A DNA stretch of 64,000 nucleotides from contig OZ250185.1 of NCBI GenBank assembly GCA_965238265.1, positions 3,224,001 to 3,288,000 on the forward strand, given 5' to 3'. The first letter of the stretch is position 1. Every line of letters begins with the position of its first letter. A program made the translations under genes and the position numbers. This document shows, piece after piece, positions 53,770 to 62,783 of the stretch. This DNA comes from JAJDUF01 sp965238265. Lineage in GTDB: Bacteria > Chloroflexota > UBA11872 > UBA12225 > JAJDUF01. A model generated the notes under the pieces. The model was not told the DNA's origin. It saw only the letters and a program-made list of their open reading frames with translations, and ran no database searches.

Positions 53770-54837
53770 TCACTGGGGGATACCGTAGGCGGCGAGGGTC
53801 AGGCGGGCGATGCTGTCCCAGCCCAAGCTCTCGGCTCGCTGCCGCGCCCGCTGTCCGGCGCGGCCCAGATCGAGCGTGCGAGCCAGCCGGAGCGCGTGCC
53901 GCAAGCCGTGCTGACCGTGCGGTGCGTAGACGATGCCGCAGCCGTACCCGCGCAGTAGCTCCGGCAGGCAGCCCACCGCTGGCGCAATCACCGGCCGGCC
54001 GAAGCCCAGCGCCAGGATAGCGGAGCCGGAGGTGAGCGTGTCGAGGAACGGCAGGACCACCACGTCGCTGGCGTTGAGGTAGACCTGCATATCATCGGCG
54101 GGGATGGCATCCTCGTACGACTTTACCCGGAGCACTACCCGACTGTCTTCCGTGGCGCTGGCCGGGAGTCCCTCGTGGTAGGTCTTGTGGATCCGCCCGG
54201 CAATCAGCAGGCGAGCATCCGCCGCTTCGAGGGTTGTAAACGTGTCAATGAGCGGCGCAACCCCTTTGTAGGCGCGGATATTGCCGACGAAGAGGTAGAC
54301 GAAATCGTCCGGGGCCAACCCCAGGGCCTCGCGCGCTTGCTCCGGGCTGATCGTGTTGCGGTACGGCGTGATGAACTCCCCGTGGGGAATGATGTGGACC
54401 CCGTGTGTGCGCCGGAAGTATTGCTCCAGCAGGTTTGCCGCCTGTTGGCAGTGGGCGATGACCGCGTGCGCCAGCCGGCACATGAGCAAGCGGATGGCAT
54501 GGTCAATCCAGGGGAAGGCCATCTCGTGGGGATACAAGTTGTGCATCGTCCACACGATCCGATAGCCACGCAGACGGGCGACGAGTAGCGCAGCGACGAA
54601 GCTGACGAATTGCAGCAGCGCCGCGGGCAAGCGCTCGGCCGCATAGTGCGGCGCGATCCAGTTGAAGTGCAGCGCCTGGATGTCGCTCCGAAACACATGG
54701 CGCCAGAGGTTCAGTGACCCGGCTACTGCCAGCGTGACGCCGTGCTGCTCCAGCGCCGCGGCGAGCAGCCGGGCGTAGGGGTTCCCGAATTGACGATCCA
54801 TATTGCCGGGGCCACCCCAGAAGAAGAGGACCTTCAT
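53770..54837 (-). CDS. Group 1 (GT4-like) glycosyltransferase
   Basis: 355-aa GT-B fold enzyme; ATG 54837 is preferred over GTG 54840, with AAGGGGAACGG upstream. The N-terminal VLFFWGGPGNMDRQFGNPYA and WTMHNLYPHE belong to the acceptor domain. VYLFVGNIRAYKGVAPLI (sugar-nucleotide domain start) and TSGSAILALGFGRPVIAPAV with GCLPELLR supply the donor-binding region. The classical E-x7-E is only partly preserved (SGSAILALG). It would transfer a sugar to an envelope polymer or lipid, and the acceptor is unknown. Gfo/Idh/MocA and aldo/keto reductase genes are adjacent. Confidence 0.85.
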   Translation of the reverse strand: MKVLFFWGGPGNMDRQFGNPYARLLAAALEQHGVTLAVAGSLNLWRHVFRSDIQALHFNWIAPHYAAERLPAALLQFVSFVAALLVARLRGYRIVWTMHNLYPHEMAFPWIDHAIRLLMCRLAHAVIAHCQQAANLLEQYFRRTHGVHIIPHGEFITPYRNTISPEQAREALGLAPDDFVYLFVGNIRAYKGVAPLIDTFTTLEAADARLLIAGRIHKTYHEGLPASATEDSRVVLRVKSYEDAIPADDMQVYLNASDVVVLPFLDTLTSGSAILALGFGRPVIAPAVGCLPELLRGYGCGIVYAPHGQHGLRHALRLARTLDLGRAGQRARQRAESLGWDSIARLTLAAYGIPQ

Positions 54838-54890
54838 CACCGTTCCCCCTTGGGACTGCGCCCGGTTATCACGTACACACCTGCCTTCCC

Positions 54891-55922
54891 TTATCCACCC
54901 GCAGCGAGGACAACCGTCCGGCCGGCCCGAGACGATTCGTAGGCCCCGGAGATGACCTGCGTCGCCAGCAGCCCTATCTCGCCGGGGTACGTCGGCGGTT
55001 GGCCGGCGAGGAGCCGGCGCGTCACGTCGTCAACCAAGGGCATGTGGACGTTGTCGGGCGGGGTGAGTACCAACTGCTCTTCGCGCCGAGCCGTCTTGAG
55101 CAGCAGGCGCCCGGCAGCAAGCGGCCCGGCGACGATGCTCCCGGCGGTGCCGTGAATCTCGATCTCGATGTCGTCGTGCCGCCGGTCGGTATGCACGTTC
55201 CAGTTACCGGTGAGGACCGCGTGGCACGAGTCACCGGCGCCCGTCGGCTCGGAGAAGCGCACGAGCAGGGAGGCCGAGTCTTCGACGTCCCAGGTGCGCG
55301 CCAGCGTGTCGGTCATGGCGCTGACGGCGATGGGACGACCGAGGAAGTAGCAGAGCAAGTCGAGGTAGTGGCTACCGAGGTCCATCAGCGGGCCGCCCCC
55401 CGACCGCGCTTTGATCGTCCGCCAATACTTCGTGTCCGTGGGCGGGAGGTCTATCCAAGAGGTCATAGTCACGCGGGCCAGGATTACCTGCCCAATGGCA
55501 GCTTCAGCTATCCACTGCTTGATGCGCCGTATCTGCGGGAGATACCGGCGATAGTAGGCCACGGCGAACTGCACGCCGGCCGCCCGGCACGCGGCGACCA
55601 TCCGGGCGCCTTCAGCGGCGTCGAGGGCCATCGGCTTCTCGCAGAGCACGTGCTTGCCGGCACCGGCCGCCGCGAGCGTTTCGGGCAGGTGCCGATCTAC
55701 CGGGCTGGCTACGTAGACGGCATCAATCTCCGGGTCGGAGACGAAGGCGTCGAGATCGGTATGGGCGCGTTTAGCTCCGAACTCCTCCGCAAAGCGCCGG
55801 CCGCGCTCCGCGTCGGTGCTGTAGAACGCGGTGAGCGCGGCGAGCGGATGGTCTCGTATAGCCGGGGCAACACGCTTGCTCGTAATGTCGCTACAGCCGG
55901 CAATGCCCCATCGTAGCGGCAT
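54891..55922 (-). CDS. Gfo/Idh/MocA family oxidoreductase
   Basis: 343-aa sugar-type dehydrogenase. RWGIAGCSDITSKRVAPAIR is the Rossmann loop, HVLCEKPMALD the EKP signature, and GGGPLMDLGSHYLDLLCYFL the substrate-domain helix with the catalytic histidine. The start MPLRWG is normal for the family. It lies 53 bases upstream of the glycosyltransferase on the same strand and may be cotranscribed, suggesting a sugar-modifying step for an envelope polymer; the exact substrate is open. It is a distant paralogue of the oxidoreductase at 46273-47301. Confidence 0.88.
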   Translation of the reverse strand: MPLRWGIAGCSDITSKRVAPAIRDHPLAALTAFYSTDAERGRRFAEEFGAKRAHTDLDAFVSDPEIDAVYVASPVDRHLPETLAAAGAGKHVLCEKPMALDAAEGARMVAACRAAGVQFAVAYYRRYLPQIRRIKQWIAEAAIGQVILARVTMTSWIDLPPTDTKYWRTIKARSGGGPLMDLGSHYLDLLCYFLGRPIAVSAMTDTLARTWDVEDSASLLVRFSEPTGAGDSCHAVLTGNWNVHTDRRHDDIEIEIHGTAGSIVAGPLAAGRLLLKTARREEQLVLTPPDNVHMPLVDDVTRRLLAGQPPTYPGEIGLLATQVISGAYESSRAGRTVVLAAGG

Positions 55923-56033
55923 AACTCCTCCTCCCTACGCCGAGGCGGCAGACTACCCGACAAGCAGCCTGGGGCGGCACAGTGCAGGGCAATGATAGCA
56001 GCGCCAATCGGCGTCGTGGCGGAGGACGGTTGA

Positions 56034-56362
<329 letters not shown>

Positions 56363-56845
56363 CACTCAAGCACTCCTTCGCAACCGCTGAAGTGACCGCG
56401 AGCAGCGGCGGCGGTTAACCTGCGGTAAACCTGATTTTAACATCTACCTTCGCCAACGTATCGTAGAATGAAGAGCATTGGGGTCCGACAAGGTAGGCGC
56501 TCGCCTACTCCGGCTAATGTACTCCGCATGGGCGTAATGAGGTCTCCTGGCGGCGGCGTGGGACCGCACTACCTCTGCGATGACCTGGAGTAGACGCCTC
56601 GTTGGGCAGCAGCGGCGCTCGGTATGGTCGCTGCCCGTTTCGGTGTAGAGCGCGGGCGTGCTAATCTTCTACCAAGAATCAGCGGGGGCATTCAAGATGC
56701 TCACCGCCTTTTGCGCTCGTGGTCGTAGCTCGCTCCGGCGGCCCGGCGGTACGTCCTTGCGCCGGCCGGCATAGACGGAAGGAGCGGTCCGATCCGGCTG
56801 CGGTGAGTGCTCCGTCACTCGTTCTCCGAGGAATAGCGGCAATCT
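56363..56845. other. Intergenic region before the MoxR operon
   Basis: About 480 bases with no supported gene. A perfect 7-bp hairpin GTAGGCG/CGCCTAC is at 56493-56508. The region is less GC-rich around 56400-56470. It probably holds the operon promoter, but I see no clear consensus. Confidence 0.5.
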
Positions 56846-58711
56846 ATGAAAAGGCAGCCATTCACGAGTAACGGAGCACTCAGCCGGCTCGCGCTGGCGG
56901 TGCGGGGCCGGCAACGCGAGCTACGCGCGGCCGTGCGCGCCGGCTGGCGATACCTCGGCGCCCCGCCGGCGCCGTCCGGTCCCGGTGCGCGCCGCTTTCG
57001 CCCCGCCGGGGAGTCATCGGCGCTCGAAACGGCCCTCGTCCCGTTTGCCTCCCGCATGCGGCTCATCCGGAGCGCCGCCAGCTTCCCCCGGGCGCTGGCC
57101 TGGGCCACCGGGCTGACATTGGGGCCGGCGTTGCTGGCGCGGCTGGTCGCCGGGCCGCTACCGGCCATGGCCGTGCTCATGCTCCTGGCGGCGACGCTCT
57201 TTGCCGTGCTATGGCTGCGCCTCGTGCTCCGACCGATCACCGTCTTGGAGGCGGCGCGGGCGTGCGATCTGCGCCTGCGGCTGCGGGAGCGCCTCGCCAC
57301 GGCAGTCGAGCTGCTGGAGGTGGGGGCCGCCGGCCCGGTCGCGACGTTGCAGCTCGCCGACGCCCAGCACGCCATGGTCGGTCTCCGGCCGGCCCAAGCG
57401 TTTCCTTGGCACGTCGAGCAACGCCACGTGATCGCCACCGGCGTCCTCGCGTTGATGGCAGCGCTGCTCATCGTGTGGCCCTCCGTGTTGTCCCCCACGC
57501 TCGGGGACGACGTTTTGTCGCTTGCCGACCCGCTGAATACCGACGAGCAACCGGCTGACCAGAATAGCGACCTGATCCCTGGCGATAGTCTGGGCGGCTT
57601 GACAACGCCACCGCAGGAGGCCGGGGAGATCGAGCAAGGCCTCGCTGCCGGGAATGAAGCCGGCGCACTGAGCGCCCCCGAGGAAACAGTGAGCGAGGAG
57701 ACGCTGGCGCAAGCGCAGGAGGCAGCGCAAGAGGCCGCCGATACGATGTCCGAGCGCGTCAACGAGCGCCGCCGAGCACTGCAAACGCTTGGTCAGGCCT
57801 TGCGCCGCTCGCCGGCCGGGCGCACCGCCGGCACCATGCTGCTGCGCGAAGACTACGAGGCCGCAGCCGTGGAGATGGTCGGGTTGGCCAACACAGTGCG
57901 CGACCTCAACGATAGCGACCGGGACAGTCTCTCCGAACAACTCGCCGCGGCAGCCGAGCAGATGGCCTCGCAAGATCCTACCTTGGCCGATACGACTCGC
58001 CGCGCTGCCGAGGCACTCAGTCAGTACCAAGACCTGGCCGCCAGCAGCGCGTTGCGGGAAATGGCCCAACAGACCGCGCAAACCGGGCAACTGTCCCAAG
58101 AACAGCAGCAGCTCGCGCAGCGGGCGGAGCAGTTACGCAACGACCAGGCGGTAGGGTTGCCCGGCGAAAGTGTGCAGCCGCCGGGCAACCAACCGGGCGA
58201 GCGCCGTGCGCTGCCGGAGGTCGGCGATCCGACAGAAGGGATGTCCAGCGCCCAGGAGGCCGGTGCAGCGAACGCCGGCGAACGCCAATTCACCACCAAC
58301 CCGGCCGGCGGGCCGGGCGATGCGGAGGGGAAGGACGCAGCGCAGGGCAGTACCCCGGGGCAGACGACCGGCCGGCGTGACCAGGCGCGGCCGCATCGTC
58401 TCGACGTGGCCGGTGTGCGCGTGCAGGTGGCGGCCCAGGTGGGCGAGGGGCGCACCATCTGGCGGCCGCCCCGACCGGATAGTACCCAAGGCCGGCGGGG
58501 ACAGGAGGCCCCCTTGCCGTTCCGGGGCCTGGAACAGGCCGTGACCCGCGCCTGGGACCCGAATATCGCCAGCACCGTCTCGGGTACGCTTGAGGACGCG
58601 CTACGACGCTACTTCAGTCCGGCGGCAGACCAACCGGCGGTGGATCAACCGCCGGCGCCGGGGCAGAGCCGCACGACACCTGACCCCGTCCGGCCGGCCG
58701 TGAACCGTTAG
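56846..58711 (+). CDS. Membrane protein with long coiled-coil region (first gene of MoxR operon)
   Basis: 621 aa; ATG 56846 with only a distant GAGG upstream. The N-terminal part has hydrophobic segments near residues 85-130 and 190-210. Residues about 265-450 are Ala/Gln/Glu-rich and strongly helical (EETLAQAQEAAQEAADTM onward), interpreted as coiled coil. The C-terminus is Gly/Pro/Gln-rich and probably disordered. This resembles the DUF4175-like large membrane partner in MoxR/Bat operons, but the match is by architecture. It lies 29 bases before the moxR-like gene and is presumably cotranscribed with it. Confidence 0.7.
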   Translation: MKRQPFTSNGALSRLALAVRGRQRELRAAVRAGWRYLGAPPAPSGPGARRFRPAGESSALETALVPFASRMRLIRSAASFPRALAWATGLTLGPALLARLVAGPLPAMAVLMLLAATLFAVLWLRLVLRPITVLEAARACDLRLRLRERLATAVELLEVGAAGPVATLQLADAQHAMVGLRPAQAFPWHVEQRHVIATGVLALMAALLIVWPSVLSPTLGDDVLSLADPLNTDEQPADQNSDLIPGDSLGGLTTPPQEAGEIEQGLAAGNEAGALSAPEETVSEETLAQAQEAAQEAADTMSERVNERRRALQTLGQALRRSPAGRTAGTMLLREDYEAAAVEMVGLANTVRDLNDSDRDSLSEQLAAAAEQMASQDPTLADTTRRAAEALSQYQDLAASSALREMAQQTAQTGQLSQEQQQLAQRAEQLRNDQAVGLPGESVQPPGNQPGERRALPEVGDPTEGMSSAQEAGAANAGERQFTTNPAGGPGDAEGKDAAQGSTPGQTTGRRDQARPHRLDVAGVRVQVAAQVGEGRTIWRPPRPDSTQGRRGQEAPLPFRGLEQAVTRAWDPNIASTVSGTLEDALRRYFSPAADQPAVDQPPAPGQSRTTPDPVRPAVNR

Positions 58712-58740
58712 GACAGCATACCCACCGGAGCTACTGGGCC

Positions 58741-59757
58741 ATGATTGCTTCCCGTACCGATACGCGATCCGATGCAGCGGTCGGACGCTTCCAGCAGATC
58801 GCCGCGTCCATTGCCAGCGAAGTGGCCGCGGTCATCGTGGGACAGCACGAGGTGCTGCGCGGGGTGCTGATTGCCCTCTTCGCCGGCGGCCACGTGCTGC
58901 TCGAAGGAGTGCCGGGGGTGGGCAAGACGCGCCTGGTCCGCACGCTGGCCGGGACGCTGGCGCTGCGCTATCAACGCATCCAGTTCACCCCCGACCTGAT
59001 GCCGGCCGACATCACCGGCACGAACATCATCGCGGAAGACGACAGTGGCGCGCGGCGGTTTCGCTTCGAGCCGGGGCCGCTCTTCGCCAACGTGGTCTTG
59101 GCCGATGAGATCAATCGTGCCACACCGAAAACGCAGTCGGCCTTGCTCGAAGCCATGCAGGAGCAGCAGGTGACGATTGCGACGCAGAGGCATCGGCTCT
59201 CGGCGCCGTTTATGGTATTGGCCACCCAGAACCCTATCGAGATGGAGGGCACGTATCCCTTGCCTGAGGCCCAGCTCGACCGCTTCCTCTTCAAGCTGCG
59301 GGTGACGATGCCAACCGAGGACGAGCTGGTGACCATTCTGGCGCGCACGACCTCGGAACAGGAGCATGAGGTACGTCGCGTCGCCACCGGCGACCAGGTG
59401 CTCCAGCTCCAGGAGCTTGTCCGCGAGGTGCCGATTGCCCAACACGTCCTGCAGTACGTCGCCCGGCTCGTGCAGGCTACCGATCCCCAGCAGCCCAATG
59501 CGCCACGGATTACGCAGGAATACGTGCGCTACGGGGCCAGCCCACGCGGCGCACAGGCGCTGGTGCTGGCCGGGAAGGTCAACGCGCTCATCGAAGGAGG
59601 CTATAACGTCTCGTTTGAAGACGTGCGGGCGGTGGCGCATCAGTCGCTCCGCCACCGCATTATTCTGAACTTCGAGGCAGAAGCGGAGGGCGTGACGGGC
59701 GACGACATTATTGATCAACTGGTCATGGCAGTGATCCCCGACGAGTTAGCGGTATGA
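58741..59757 (+). CDS. MoxR-family AAA+ ATPase
   Basis: 338-aa AAA+ ATPase. Walker A GVPGVGKT (56-63), Walker B LADEINRATPKTQSALLEAM with sensor FMVLATQNPIEMEGTYPLPE (sensor 1 and arginine-finger region) and a C-terminal AAA lid are present. GGAG lies seven bases upstream. MoxR ATPases act as chaperones that activate vWA-domain proteins encoded nearby; here DUF58 and two vWA proteins follow. Stop and next start overlap (ATGA), supporting operon coupling. Confidence 0.92.
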   Translation: MIASRTDTRSDAAVGRFQQIAASIASEVAAVIVGQHEVLRGVLIALFAGGHVLLEGVPGVGKTRLVRTLAGTLALRYQRIQFTPDLMPADITGTNIIAEDDSGARRFRFEPGPLFANVVLADEINRATPKTQSALLEAMQEQQVTIATQRHRLSAPFMVLATQNPIEMEGTYPLPEAQLDRFLFKLRVTMPTEDELVTILARTTSEQEHEVRRVATGDQVLQLQELVREVPIAQHVLQYVARLVQATDPQQPNAPRITQEYVRYGASPRGAQALVLAGKVNALIEGGYNVSFEDVRAVAHQSLRHRIILNFEAEAEGVTGDDIIDQLVMAVIPDELAV

Positions 59758-60686
59758 GCAGGGTTGCAGTGGCAGCGGCCGGGGAGCGGGACGCTGGCAC
59801 GTCACGCGCTCGTCGTCCCTATCTCGACGAGGCGCTGCTCCGCAAGCTCGATAGGCTGCACCTGATGTCGCACCGCATGCACGCCTCCGGCAGCCACGGG
59901 GGGCGGCGCAGCCGGAAGCGGGGCACCTCGGTCGAGTTCGCCGACTATCGAGAATACACGCCCGGCGACGACCTGCGGCAGATTGACTGGAATATCTACG
60001 GCCGTTCCGACCGGCTCTACGTGAAGCTGCGCGAAGACGAGGAAAGCCTCGCGATCTATCTGCTGCTCGATTGCAGCCGTTCGATGGACTGGGGCCAGGC
60101 CAACAAGCTGGCGTTCGCCCGCCGGGTGGTGGCGGCTTTGGGCTACGTGGGGCTGAACGCACTCGACCGCGTGGGCGTCTACGCTTTCAGTGATCGACTC
60201 CACAGCCCGTTTCCGCTGACGAGTGGCCGCGCACAGGCCAGGCGCCTCTTCGACTACGTGGAACGGCTCGGCCCGGCCGGAGAGACCGATATCCGGCAGG
60301 CGCTCCACGCCTTCGCTGCGTTGCACCGCCGCAGCGGGCTGGCGATTGTCCTGTCGGACTTGATGAGCGCCGGCAGCCAGGAAGGGCTGACTGCACTCCT
60401 CGACCGCGGCTTCGAGGCGGTTGTCCTGCACGTCCTCGACCCGCAAGAGACCGACCCCGAAGTCGAAGGTGAGGTGGAGCTGGTTGATCGTGAGACCGGC
60501 CGCACCACCACCGTCACCGTTGACCCGGTCACGCTGGAGAACTACAAGATACACCTGGCGGCGTGGCTCAATGAGATCGAGTCGTTCTGCCGGCGGCGCC
60601 AGGTGAGGTACGTGCCGATAAGCTCGGCAACACCGCTCGACGACGTGCTCTTTCGACAGCTGCGCTTGCATCGGGTGTTGGTCTGA
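59754..60686 (+). CDS. DUF58 domain protein (vWA-like partner of MoxR)
   Basis: 310-aa soluble protein overlapping the MoxR gene by four bases. EYTPGDDLRQIDWNIYGRSD followed by RLYVKLREDEE is the DUF58 core. The next block LLLDCSRSMDWG has the DxSxS-like MIDAS start of a vWA domain, and later IVLSDLMSAG continues it. DUF58 proteins pair with MoxR and Bat proteins in a membrane-stress or envelope-related complex. The next gene is a BatA-like vWA protein after a repeat-filled gap. Confidence 0.9.
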   Translation: MSRVAVAAAGERDAGTSRARRPYLDEALLRKLDRLHLMSHRMHASGSHGGRRSRKRGTSVEFADYREYTPGDDLRQIDWNIYGRSDRLYVKLREDEESLAIYLLLDCSRSMDWGQANKLAFARRVVAALGYVGLNALDRVGVYAFSDRLHSPFPLTSGRAQARRLFDYVERLGPAGETDIRQALHAFAALHRRSGLAIVLSDLMSAGSQEGLTALLDRGFEAVVLHVLDPQETDPEVEGEVELVDRETGRTTTVTVDPVTLENYKIHLAAWLNEIESFCRRRQVRYVPISSATPLDDVLFRQLRLHRVLV

Positions 60687-60697
60687 GGCGGTGGTGC

Positions 60698-60853
60698 CTC
60701 ACCCTGACAAGGGTAGGTTTTTGTCTGCATCAGGATTTTCAGAATGCAAGGATGAGCAGGATGGATTCCCGCTTTCGCGGGAATGACGGGGGGGCGGCCC
60801 TACCCTCTCCCTCAAGGGAAGGGCTGGATTGCGGCTTCCGCCGCAATGACGGG
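60698..60853. repeat. Dispersed repeats within the MoxR operon
   Basis: CTGACAAGGGTAGGTTTT (60704-60721), an ATCAGGATTTTCAG-type element (60729-60763) and type A palindromes at 60762-60789 and 60825-60853 fill the roughly 210-base gap between the DUF58 and BatA-like genes. This is the only large gap inside the operon. Confidence 0.8.
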
Positions 60854-60896
60854 GCGGCGGGGGTGAGGGCCGGGCCGGGATGAGGACGGGAACGAC

Positions 60897-62783
60897 GTGA
60901 GTGTGCTCTGGCCGTGGGGACTGGCGTGGCTAGGGGTGGCGGGCGCCATCGGCGCGCTGTACCTCTTCAAGCCGCGGCAGTTCCGCGTGGAGTTCTCCAG
61001 CCTCTGGCTCTGGGAACGGTCGGGGGAGGAAGAGCGCATCCGCAGCCTCTGGCAGTGGTTGCGACGCCACCTGCTGCTGATCTTGCAGCTGTTGGCCGCC
61101 ATCCTGGCCGCCCTGGCGCTGGCGCGGCCGGCGGTCGCGGCCCTGCTGCCGACGACGGGCCATGCGGTGCTCCTGGTGGATGCCTCCGCCAGTATGCTCG
61201 CCCGCGACGGGACGCCGACCCGGCTCGACGAAGCGCAAAGCCAGGCCGTAGACCTCCTGGCATCGCTGCCGGGCAGTCATCAGGTGTCGGTGGTTCAGCT
61301 CACCAATCGGGCCGAGGTGCTGCTGTCAGCGAGCCGCGACCGGGCCGCGGCGTGGGACGCCGTGCGCCGGCTCCGCCCGGCGCCGACCACGACCAACCTG
61401 GCGGAAGGTCTGGCAGTCGCGGAGGGCCTGATCGGCCGGGCACGACGCGGCGACATCTACCTGTTCACCGACGCCGCTTTTGCGGTGGGCGCAGTTCAGC
61501 CGCCACCGGGGCTAGGGCTGCACATTGTCCCTAGCGGAGCAGCGCGCAGCGACAATCAGGCGGTCGAGACCGTACATGCCCGCCGGGACGCCTCCGGTAC
61601 CGTGGAGGCCTTCATTCGGGTACGCAACTATGGTGATGCCCCGGTCACCCAGGAGCTGCTCGTACACGGTGACGATGAGCTGCTGGAAGGGCAAACGCTG
61701 CAGCTCGCTCCTGGCACTGCCTGGGAGACGGTGATGACCGGCTTCCCGGACGGCACCGAGCGCATTGAGGTACGCCTGGATCGGCCCGATCTCCTGGCAC
61801 TCGACGACGTAGGCGTGGCGCTCGTAGCGGCGGCGCGCCCCGTGCGGCGGCTCTTGCTCGTCGGCTCCCAGAGCGAGTTTCTGGAGCGCGTGCTGCGCTC
61901 GCTGCTCCAAGTAGAGGTGACCAGCGTGGCAGTCGAAGCGTACGACCCGACGGCAGTATTCGATTTGTACGTCTTCGACGGTTGGATGCCCCCGGAGCCA
62001 CCGCCGGGACACTGGCTGCTCATTGACCCTCCTACCGGCCAGGAGCTTGTGCCGGTCGTCGGCGCTTTGGGGTCCGGTAGCGCCCTCGGCGACAACCTCC
62101 AAGCGCCCCGTATCGTCTACACCCAACCAAGCCCGCTGCTCCGGTTTGTCGAGCTGAGTGGTGTTCAGGTCTACTTGGCGCGGCGCCTGAGCGTGCCGGC
62201 GTGGGCGGAGACGGTCGTCGGCGCTCGTGAGGGGCCGCTGATCCTCGCCGGCTATCCTGGCAGTGAGGGGCAACGGGCGGTGGTCTTCGCGTTCGAGCTG
62301 AACCCCATCAGTACCAACCTAGTCAATCGTTCCGTTTTTCCCGTGTTGATGGCCAATGTGCTGGACTGGTTGAGCGGCGTCACCGGCACACGCACCACCG
62401 GCATCAGCGGCGGCGAGGCGCTCCTGATAGATCCCCTGCCACGCGCCACCAGGGTGCGCATTGTCACGCCGCGCGAGAGGGTCTACGAGTTTGCCGGTCA
62501 CGAGCGCTTCCGCTTTGTGGATACCTTCGCACCGGGCGGCTACCTCGTGTCGCAATTCGCCGATGGCGAACTCATTGCCCAGGAGCGCTACCTGGTCGGG
62601 CAGATACCCACTGCGGAATCCGATCTACGCCCCCGGAGCGACGTAGTCGCCCTCGCGGCCGCGTCAACAACGGTGGTGGCGCCAGGGGCAGTCGAACGAG
62701 TGGAACGCGAATGGTGGCGTTGGCTCGCGTTAGCGGTGCTGGGGCTGCTCGCCGTGGAATGGTGGTGGTATCACCGTGCTTGA
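60897..62783 (+). CDS. BatA-like membrane protein with vWA domain
   Basis: 628-aa protein from GTG 60897. The N-terminal WPWGLAWLGVAGAIGALYLF is a BatA-type hydrophobic anchor, and a second hydrophobic segment is at about residues 57-80. A vWA domain follows with the MIDAS start VLLVDASASM (DxSxS), then a beta-rich CARDB-like region. A C-terminal hydrophobic segment (WWRWLALAVLGLLAVEWWWY) anchors the protein again. It would sit in the membrane with the vWA domain outside or inside the cell depending on topology, as a MoxR/DUF58 partner. It overlaps the next gene by eight bases. Confidence 0.88.
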   Translation: MSVLWPWGLAWLGVAGAIGALYLFKPRQFRVEFSSLWLWERSGEEERIRSLWQWLRRHLLLILQLLAAILAALALARPAVAALLPTTGHAVLLVDASASMLARDGTPTRLDEAQSQAVDLLASLPGSHQVSVVQLTNRAEVLLSASRDRAAAWDAVRRLRPAPTTTNLAEGLAVAEGLIGRARRGDIYLFTDAAFAVGAVQPPPGLGLHIVPSGAARSDNQAVETVHARRDASGTVEAFIRVRNYGDAPVTQELLVHGDDELLEGQTLQLAPGTAWETVMTGFPDGTERIEVRLDRPDLLALDDVGVALVAAARPVRRLLLVGSQSEFLERVLRSLLQVEVTSVAVEAYDPTAVFDLYVFDGWMPPEPPPGHWLLIDPPTGQELVPVVGALGSGSALGDNLQAPRIVYTQPSPLLRFVELSGVQVYLARRLSVPAWAETVVGAREGPLILAGYPGSEGQRAVVFAFELNPISTNLVNRSVFPVLMANVLDWLSGVTGTRTTGISGGEALLIDPLPRATRVRIVTPRERVYEFAGHERFRFVDTFAPGGYLVSQFADGELIAQERYLVGQIPTAESDLRPRSDVVALAAASTTVVAPGAVERVEREWWRWLALAVLGLLAVEWWWYHRA